DNA of 12,567 nucleotides from Flavobacterium sp. GTDB taxonomy: Bacteria; Bacteroidota; Bacteroidia; Flavobacteriales; Flavobacteriaceae. Position numbers and translations under genes: made by a program. Of the stretch, positions 7,392-12,567 are shown piece by piece. The number at the start of each line of letters is the position of its first letter. Within the stretch, counting starts at the first letter, position 1. The notes beneath the pieces are model-generated. The model ran no database searches and was not told where the DNA came from. It saw only the letters and a program-made list of their open reading frames with translations. The DNA lies in the NCBI GenBank assembly GCA_012032075.1, contig JAAURU010000054.1:1-12567 (forward strand). The letters run 5' to 3'.

Positions 7392-7700
7392 TTACAACTT
7401 CCCTTCCAAACTCATCCAACCACCACCATTAATACACTCAATTCCATTTTGTTTTAAAATAGAAGTCGCTTGAGCACTTCGCATTCCTGAACGACAACAA
7501 GCTATCACTGGTTTGTTCCATTTTTTAATTTCAGCAAGTTTGCCATTCAAACTATGTAAGGCAATATTTTTAGCCCCTTTAATGTGTCCTTCTTTGAATT
7601 CTTCTGGTGTTCTTACATCTAGAATTATAGCACCATTGGTAATAAATTCATTAATTTCATTGGTTTTGTTCCCAAAACCTAACATATCTAATAATCCCAT
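7392..7700 (-). CDS. single-domain rhodanese-like sulfurtransferase
   Basis: An intact 102-residue protein made of one rhodanese domain. ILDVRTPEEFKEGHIKGAKNI (residues 26-46) is the CH2A-like start. The active-site loop is CRSGMRS with the catalytic Cys69, and the end GIECINGGGWMSL matches single-domain rhodaneses. It should carry sulfur as a Cys69 persulfide. Donor and acceptor are unknown; glutathione persulfide, thiosulfate or a TusA-like partner would be typical. There is no signal peptide, so it is cytoplasmic. It stands alone, convergent with DUF4230 and divergent from the DUF4832 gene. A TACCTTTG -7 box and a perfect palindrome just upstream suggest it is regulated. Small rhodaneses of this type in Flavobacteriia often accompany Crp/Fnr-type regulators (remembered, not tested). 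Confidence 0.93.
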   Translation of the reverse strand: MGLLDMLGFGNKTNEINEFITNGAIILDVRTPEEFKEGHIKGAKNIALHSLNGKLAEIKKWNKPVIACCRSGMRSAQATSILKQNGIECINGGGWMSLEGKL

Positions 7701-7716
7701 ATTTTTTAATTTTAAA

Positions 7717-7724
7717 CAAAGGTA
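7717..7724 (-). promoter_or_regulatory. -7 promoter box for the rhodanese gene
   Basis: Minus strand reads TACCTTTG, an exact TAnnTTTG match, 16 bases before the ATG at 7700. No good TTTG -33 element is found at the normal distance. The palindrome at 7747-7760 occupies that place, as expected for an activator-dependent promoter. Confidence 0.5.
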
Positions 7725-7746
7725 AGTTGGTATTTTATATAAAATT

Positions 7747-7760
7747 GTAACAATTGTTAC
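7747..7760. promoter_or_regulatory. palindromic operator candidate GTAACAATTGTTAC
   Basis: A perfect 14-bp palindrome, GTAACAATTGTTAC, in the 105-base divergent region between the rhodanese and DUF4832 genes. If the box at 7717-7724 is centred on -7, the palindrome is centred near -40, the place where Crp/Fnr-type activators bind at class II promoters. It is also 45 bases before the DUF4832 start, so it could act on either gene. The regulator is not in the window. Confidence 0.5.
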
Positions 7761-7805
7761 TAACTTGCGTTATATTATAACAAACAAACCTATCAAACAA
7801 AAATC

Positions 7806-9432
7806 ATGAAAAATATACGATTTACACTTTTCATTTTGTGTCATTCTTTGTATTCACAAAATACCGTGAATTACACCAACTCAACCGAAATTTTTAATAA
7901 CCCAGAACGTGGTTTTCAAAAATATTCCATTACAAATTCAAGTTATGGTACTACTGCTAATTATAGTAATATCAATGTAAATGAACTAAATGGTTGGTAT
8001 TCTGGAACAGATAAAGTTACCGTGATTTTTAGGTATTTTCTTTTAAATGATTTTTTAACGACCAATATTAATCAGACTTATTTAAACAATATACAATTGG
8101 ATTTTGACCGAATTAGAACGGCTGGTTTTAAATGTATTATTAGATTTTCGTATTCAAATGCACAAGGAGCTGGTGCACAACAAGCGAATAAGACTCAAAT
8201 ATTGGCACATTTGAATCAGTTAGCTCCAATAATAAATGCTAATAAAGATGTTATGATTTCACATCAAGCAGGTTTTATAGGTACTTGGGGCGAATGGTAT
8301 TATACTAATTCTACTGAATTTGGAACTGATGGAAATATAAATGCTACACAATGGTTAAATAGAAAAGAAGTGGTAGATGCATTGTTAACAGCAACTCCTA
8401 TTTCTATTCCTATACAAGTGAGATATGTAGGAATCAAGAAAACCATGTATGGGAATACGCCTTTAACTCCTTCTACTGCTTATCAAAATACGGCCTTAGC
8501 AAGAATTGGTTTTTTTAATGATGCTTTTTTAAACGATTATGGCGATCAAGGGACTTACGAAGTCAATAGTCAGTATCAAAACCCAGTCGGCACTCCAGAT
8601 TATATTTATCTCAGTAATGAAACCAAGTATTTGCCTATGTCTGGTGAAACCAATGGACTAAATCCTCCAAGAACAGATGGTGTCAATGCTGTTTTTGAGT
8701 TGGAAAACACCAATTGGTCTTTCTTAAATAGAGATTATTTCGAACAAAATATTACCAATTGGACCAATTCCAACCATATAAATGATATTAAACGAAAATT
8801 AGGATACCGATTTGTTTTGACAAATTCTACTTTTGATTTACAAGGTACTAATCTATCGGTTAAAATAAATCTTACAAATGAAGGGTATGCTCGTGTTTTT
8901 AAAGCAAGAAATGTTTATTTGGTTTTGAAAAATAATACAACGTCACAGCAAACGAGTTTTTTAATAAATACCGATATTAGAACTTGGGAAAACACAATAA
9001 ACTTGAGTCAAACGATAGATTTGAGTAGTTTGCCATCAGGTGATTATAGCAGTTTTTTATTCTTACCTGATAGTGAAAGCACTTTGTCTTCTGATGTAAA
9101 ATACGCTATTCGTATGGCTAATAATGCGGTTTGGGAAGCGTCAAGTGGTTTAAATGATTTATCTCAAACGGTAACTTTAGGAAGTTTAAATGCAACTGGT
9201 TTTGAGAATACTGAAACAACGATATCTGTTTATCCGAATCCAACTACTTCTAGTATAACCATCAATTCTAAAGAAAGAATTTCAACAATGCAATTGTACA
9301 ATCATTTAGGTCAAAAAGTATTTATTAAAGCTAGCGGAAATGTAATAGATGTTTCGTTTTTACAACAGGAATTTATTTTTGCACCTAGAAACAAGTAGTG
9401 GAAAAGTGGTAAAGCAAATTAGTAAGAAGTAA
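7806..9432 (+). CDS. secreted DUF4874/DUF4832 protein with T9SS sorting domain, frameshifted near the end
   Basis: A signal peptide (about 1-18, MKNIRFTLFILCHSLYSQ) leads into a DUF4874-type domain, with NNPERGFQKY (31-40), VTVIFRYFLLNDF (71-83) and GFIGTWGEWYYTN (156-168). A DUF4832-type domain follows (about 230-450, with LGYRFVLTNSTFDL at 332-345 and NEGYARVFKARNVYLVL). Residues from about 472 form a type A T9SS sorting domain (ISVYPNPTTSSITI). The uninterrupted frame stops at 9398, but two one-base losses, G at 9369-9370 and T at 9376-9380, restore the standard tail LQQGIYFLHLETSSGKVVKQ ending at the TAA at 9430-9432 (543 codons). The protein should cross the outer membrane by T9SS and be released or attached to the surface. 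The two DUF domains have no proven activity known to me; a carbohydrate-related role is only a guess from the barrel-like N-terminal domain. Confidence 0.88.
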
Positions 9433-9451
9433 AACTAATTTTGTTGTTACA

Positions 9452-9495
9452 TCGAGCGGAGTCGAGATGCTAAAATGGTTCTCGACTCCGCTCGA
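9452..9495. repeat. REP-like palindrome, likely terminator between convergent genes
   Basis: A perfect 16-bp inverted repeat, TCGAGCGGAGTCGAGA (9452-9467) and its complement (9480-9495), with a 12-base loop. It is GC-rich against an AT-rich background and extends imperfectly outward to TTGTTACA on the left and AACTGACAAT on the right (to about 9505). It lies between the convergent DUF4832 and hydroxylase genes and could stop transcription from both, although no T tract follows closely. The same sequence type is, from memory, dispersed in Flavobacterium genomes. Confidence 0.85.
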
Positions 9496-9546
9496 ACTGA
9501 CAATAAAATCAATCTATAGTAGTTGTTTTTTAGTATGAAAATTAAA

Positions 9547-11301
9547 CTATACCAAATTTTTCTCAAAAATTAATTCCAAGCCATTGTTAATCAAAAGAAC
9601 TACTTCAGGTCTTTTCACTTTTATTAATTCCAAGTGATTGATGATTTTATCTAAAAATTCGTTATCGTTTTGTTTGTAAACTAATTCGGCAATTTCAATA
9701 CACAATAACCAATCATTTGGATGATTTGCTGAAACGGCTCCAAATGCTTCTTTTAAAGTAGTTGTAGCTGGTTTTTCTTCACGAATGTCGCGCACACTTT
9801 GGTACAAAATCTCTAGTTCTTGACGTTCAGGAGATACTTTTGCTTTAATTGTTGTTGAAGATGGAACGTGTGTAATCATATCAAAACTATTCACATCGGC
9901 TGGACCACTAAAAGCAGAAGTAATTTTCTTACCAACAGCCATATCGTAAATGCCCCATTCGGGTTGGAACAAAACAGTATCCTTATAAGTAACAGTGCAG
10001 TTTTTAAATTTGATAAGGACAATTTCTCCCTGTAAATTTCGAGTCCCTGTTACAATTTCTCCTGAAACGGTAATATTTCCTTCAAATTCTAAGGTTACTT
10101 TTTCTTTTTCGTAAATATCATAAGCACGTAAATCTCTTGGTCCCATATCTTCAATAGCCAAGTTGATGCCTTTTAGCATGCCAATGGGACTACCAAAACC
10201 TTCTGCATGATATTCTGTACCATGACCTACGAGTTCTTTTTCTCGGTATGCCAAAGCAGTTGGTCCAGTCGTTTGTACGTAAACCGATTTTCCTTCGTGT
10301 TCAATCACATTGGTAAACACACCAGAAATTTGTAAACCCGTACTCAATTCAATCGTTCCTAAAGCACCAGAATCAATTAATTTTTCACACTTTTCGGACC
10401 ACCTTTACGAATCGCCATGGTGTTGGCAAACTCTTCTAAAACCAAACTCAAATGTGCAAAATCAGGAGTAACATATAATTGCGGTTGTGGTTTTGTAATA
10501 TCAAAACTTTGATCCGCTGCTGAAATATCATAAGGAATTTTCTTCACATTATCCGTCATGCACCAAGCACTTTCTCCTATTGATGATAGTAAACCAGCAC
10601 CATATATTTTTGGATTTTCCACTGTACCAATTAAACCATATTCCACTGTCCACCAATGTAAGTTTCTGATACGAGCCATTTCCGATAGTTCGCCCATATT
10701 GTTTTGTAAATAGCCCACGCGCTCTTCTGCTGCTTTAATTTCTGCTTCAGGAGTATCTTCTGCTTCTTTTAAAATCGAAAGTAAACGTACCGCTTCATAC
10801 ATTTCGTTATCGTGTGAAGACGAAATCGCCTTACAACCTATTTCCCCAAAACGTCTTAAATATTCCGCATATTCTGGATTGGCAATAATAGGAGCGTGAC
10901 CAGCACCTTCATGAATAATATCAGGAGCAGGAGTATATTCTATATGTTCCAGTTGACGAATGTCAGATGCAATAACTAGTACATTATAGGCTTGGAATTC
11001 CATAAAAGCATTAGGAGGAATAAAACCATCCACGGCTACGGCAGCCCAACCAATCTCTTTCAAAATACGATTCATGCCATACATATTTGGAATGTTGTCA
11101 ATCTCCAAACCTGTTTTTTGTAGCCCTTCTAAATACGATTCGTGAGCCACTTTCGATAAATAATCTACATTTTTACGCATTACATAACGCCACACCGCTT
11201 GGTTTATAGGCGTGTAATCGCTATAATCTTGTGGTTTATAAACTGTTTTAAATGTTTGGTAATCTGTCTATCAAAGGGTTGCTCTCAAATTGCGCTTCCA
11301 T
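9547..11301 (-). CDS. phenylalanine 4-monooxygenase, long flavobacterial form, three apparent frameshifts
   Basis: A pterin- and iron-dependent aromatic amino acid hydroxylase that should turn phenylalanine into tyrosine in the cytoplasm. Start ATG at 11301 (MEAQFESNPLIDRLPK). The iron site is complete: HEGAGH gives H131 and H136, and WTVEYGL gives E221 (corrected numbering). The catalytic domain spans about 40-300. A C-terminal part of about 280 residues (KLIDSGALGTIELSTGLQIS to the end) has no counterpart in the short bacterial enzymes of 260-300 residues, but I recall the same length in Flavobacteriia annotations. Three one-base losses break it: T runs at 11255-11257 and 11235-11237 (N-terminus) and T4 at 10391-10394 (GGPKKCEKLIDSG). 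Corrected, it has exactly 586 codons (585 aa). The breaks are probably sequence errors. It stands alone, convergent with the DUF4832 gene, with no clear promoter seen upstream. Confidence 0.92.
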
Positions 11302-11405
11302 AATGTACTTGAATTAGTATATGTGTAAAAATACGAAAATTTTACCTGATTTTTTGAAGCAAAAAGTGTGAATTATTGTTAAATGTGTAAAAGCAACAAA
11401 GGAAC

Positions 11406-11448
11406 TAGAAATTAGAAATTAGAATAAAGGGAATAGAAATTAGAATAA
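11406..11448 (+). repeat. heptamer repeat TAGAAAT, degenerate
   Basis: TAGAAAT at 11406-11412 and 11413-11419, then TAGAATA, a seven-base break, and again TAGAAAT (11434-11440) with TAGAATA. The 15-mer TAGAAATTAGAATAA occurs twice (11413-11427 and 11434-11448). Confidence 0.85.
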
Positions 11449-11527
11449 GTAAACTTATAAGAAATAACTGAACACTCAGTAGTATTATGTAATTCTATAA
11501 AAATTATATTAATCAGTTTAAAATAGC

Positions 11528-11604
11528 TTTAGGGATACCATATTAGTTGGTAAGAATTCCTTTAGGGACGTGGTATTAGTATTGTATTATGCATCCCTAA
11601 AGGA
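11528..11604. repeat. TTTAGGGA-N5-TATTAGT direct repeat plus inverted copy
   Basis: Two copies of TTTAGGGA-N5-TATTAGT at 11528-11547 and 11561-11580, with a period of 33 bases. An inverted TCCCTAAAGGA at 11594-11604 pairs perfectly with TCCTTTAGGGA at 11558-11568 (11-bp stem, 25-base spacer). It ends in ATTTTTC on the plus strand, so it could fold as a hairpin. It lies about 30 bases before the sensor promoter. Function unknown. Confidence 0.75.
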
Positions 11605-11635
11605 TTTTTCTCAGTATTGCTTATTTGTTTCCTTT

Positions 11636-11665
11636 TTTGGATCACTACATATAGAAATATATTTG
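11636..11665 (+). promoter_or_regulatory. promoter of the beta-propeller sensor gene
   Basis: TTTG at 11636-11639, an 18-base spacer, then TATATTTG at 11658-11665. This fits the Bacteroidota pattern of TTTG at -33 and TAnnTTTG at -7 with normal spacing. It implies a leader of about 115-120 bases before the ATG at 11789. Confidence 0.6.
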
Positions 11666-11788
11666 AATTTACCGTTATGCTTTTACTATTATGTATTTTA
11701 AAATAGGAATGGTCAAAAACTCAATATTTCTGCTTTATACTAATTTTTTATTTATTTTATGCCTTTTATTACTAATTTGCATTAGTTT

Positions 11789-12567
11789 ATGAAAAGAATA
11801 TTCAACTATTATTTTTCCTATTTAGCATTATTTCTTTTGCTCAAGATACTTCTATTCCATTTATTAATTTTTCTGAAAAAGATGGATTGCCTGAAAAGTT
11901 TGTTTATTCAGCAGTTCAAGATAATTCAGGAATGATATGGATTGGAACAGGAAGTGGATTGTATATGTTTAATGGTAAATCATTTAAAAATTTTCCAAGT
12001 AATAAAGATATTTCGGGACATCAAATTAATAATGTACTCACAAAACTATATAAAGATTATGATGGCAAAATTTGGCTTTCAAGCTTAAATGCAATTCAAA
12101 AATTTGATCCAAATTTTAAAACATTTGAAAGCTTTAAATACGATAATGGATTAGAAAGCATTATTAAGTCATTGCCAAATTGTTTTTTTAGAGATGCAAA
12201 TAAAAAATTGTGGATTGGTTCACAATTAAACTATTGGTATTTATTTGATGAAAAAACAAATAAAGTTCAAAACTTCATTCCAAAAAGCAACTACTTAAAC
12301 GAAAATTCTAAATCCATAGTAAAATTTGTACAAACCCATTCAAATAGAACTTTTGCAATATCAAATAATGGACTTTTTGAATTTTCGAAATCGGGAAAAA
12401 TAAACTCTCATTTTAATATTGAAAATAATAAGGCAATAAAAAATGATTTCTATGATGGTTTTTATGATGAAAATCTTAATTGTATTTGGCTTGCAGGTGG
12501 TGAAAATGGAATTGTAAAATTTGATTTAAAAACAAATTTATTTACCTACAATCGTTTTTTAGAGAAA
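11789..12567 (+). CDS. Reg_prop beta-propeller sensor protein, 5' part, frameshifted in the signal peptide
   Basis: The gene runs off the right edge; about 260 residues are visible. The ATG at 11789 begins MKRIFNYY, but the frame leaves the main ORF within the T5 run at 11812-11816. Adding one T gives MKRIFNYYFFLFSIISFAQ, a good signal peptide, followed by DTSIPFINFSEKDGLPEKFV. From there the frame is open to 12567. Repeats of the two-component regulator propeller type follow: DNSGMIWIGTGSGLYMFNG, DYDGKIWLSSLNAIQKFD, DANKKLWIGSQ and NCIWLAGGENGIVKFD. Such propellers form the periplasmic sensor half of hybrid histidine kinases, LytS-like kinases or HTH-ended regulators in Bacteroidota, and the opening IPFINFSEKDGLP type is common there. 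The output domain is outside the window, so the class cannot be settled. A good promoter lies at 11636-11665. Confidence 0.85.

Larger units (their letters stand above)
11302..11788. other. 487-base intergenic region rich in repeats
   Basis: No gene is supported here on either strand. It lies between the divergent hydroxylase and sensor genes. It holds a TAGAAAT heptamer tract, a TTTAGGGA repeat cluster and a good promoter for the sensor gene (entered separately). Nothing further is recognised in 11670-11788, the likely leader. Confidence 0.7.

Noticed and set aside
7513..7725. Plus-strand frame over the rhodanese gene
   Set aside because: Antisense to the full active-site region of the rhodanese.
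9547..10347. Independent 266-residue gene starting at a TTG downstream of the hydroxylase
   Set aside because: The frame continues upstream from the hydroxylase (PKKCEKLIDSGALGTIEL) with one added base, and the joined length of 585 fits the flavobacterial form.
3299..11448. CRISPR array or phage remnant among the repeats
   Set aside because: Repeat units are 7 bases with no spacers, and no cas, integrase or phage genes are present.
11302..11788. tRNA or other structured RNA gene in the long intergenic region
   Set aside because: No cloverleaf, CCA end or known RNA motif was seen; only repeats and a promoter are supported.

Overview
The window looks like chromosome from a low-GC member of the Bacteroidota, most likely Flavobacteriaceae. 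The reasons are the strongly A+T-rich codon use, a C-terminal type IX secretion (T9SS) sorting domain, several TAnnTTTG promoter boxes of the Bacteroidota type, a DUF4230 protein, a GSCFA protein, the long flavobacterial form of phenylalanine hydroxylase, and a Reg_prop-type beta-propeller sensor. No plasmid, phage, transposase, CRISPR or defence gene is visible. It reads as core or near-core chromosome with small repeats scattered through it.

Layout. Positions 1-2280 (minus strand) hold a compact cluster, probably one operon: M23 peptidase, MerR-like regulator, LemA protein and a TPM-domain protein cut by the window edge. Divergent from it, 2476-5111 (plus) is alaS. It converges on a small YjgF/Rid-family gene (5157-5538, minus) across a shared bidirectional terminator. 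Then come a GSCFA protein (5632-6558, plus) and a membrane-anchored DUF4230 protein (6604-7221, plus). A small rhodanese (7392-7700, minus) follows, with a palindromic operator candidate in its promoter. Next are a secreted DUF4874/DUF4832 protein with a T9SS tail (7806-9432, plus), phenylalanine 4-hydroxylase (9547-11301, minus), a 487-base intergenic stretch rich in repeats, and the 5' end of a beta-propeller sensor gene (11789 to the right edge, plus).

The most important caution is that six of the twelve genes are broken by single-base indels. I count eleven (nine apparent losses, two apparent gains), nearly all at homopolymer runs: TPM gene 1, alaS 3, Rid gene 1, DUF4832 gene 2, hydroxylase 3, sensor 1. 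Restoring them gives intact proteins of 878 aa (AlaS), 126 aa (Rid), 542 aa (DUF4832) and 585 aa (hydroxylase), each with an exact multiple of three bases. alaS is essential, so these are most simply sequencing or assembly errors, not pseudogenes. I annotate each as one gene.

The other signal is repeats. There are three heptamer tandem repeats with unrelated units (CCAACAA inside alaS, CTTCCAT inside the GSCFA gene, TAGAAAT between genes), plus a family of short REP-like elements ending in TGACAAT. One REP-like copy is read in frame as part of the GSCFA protein. I did not find a new multi-gene system. The most unusual material is the small repeats that have entered coding sequence and the operator-like palindrome at the rhodanese promoter.
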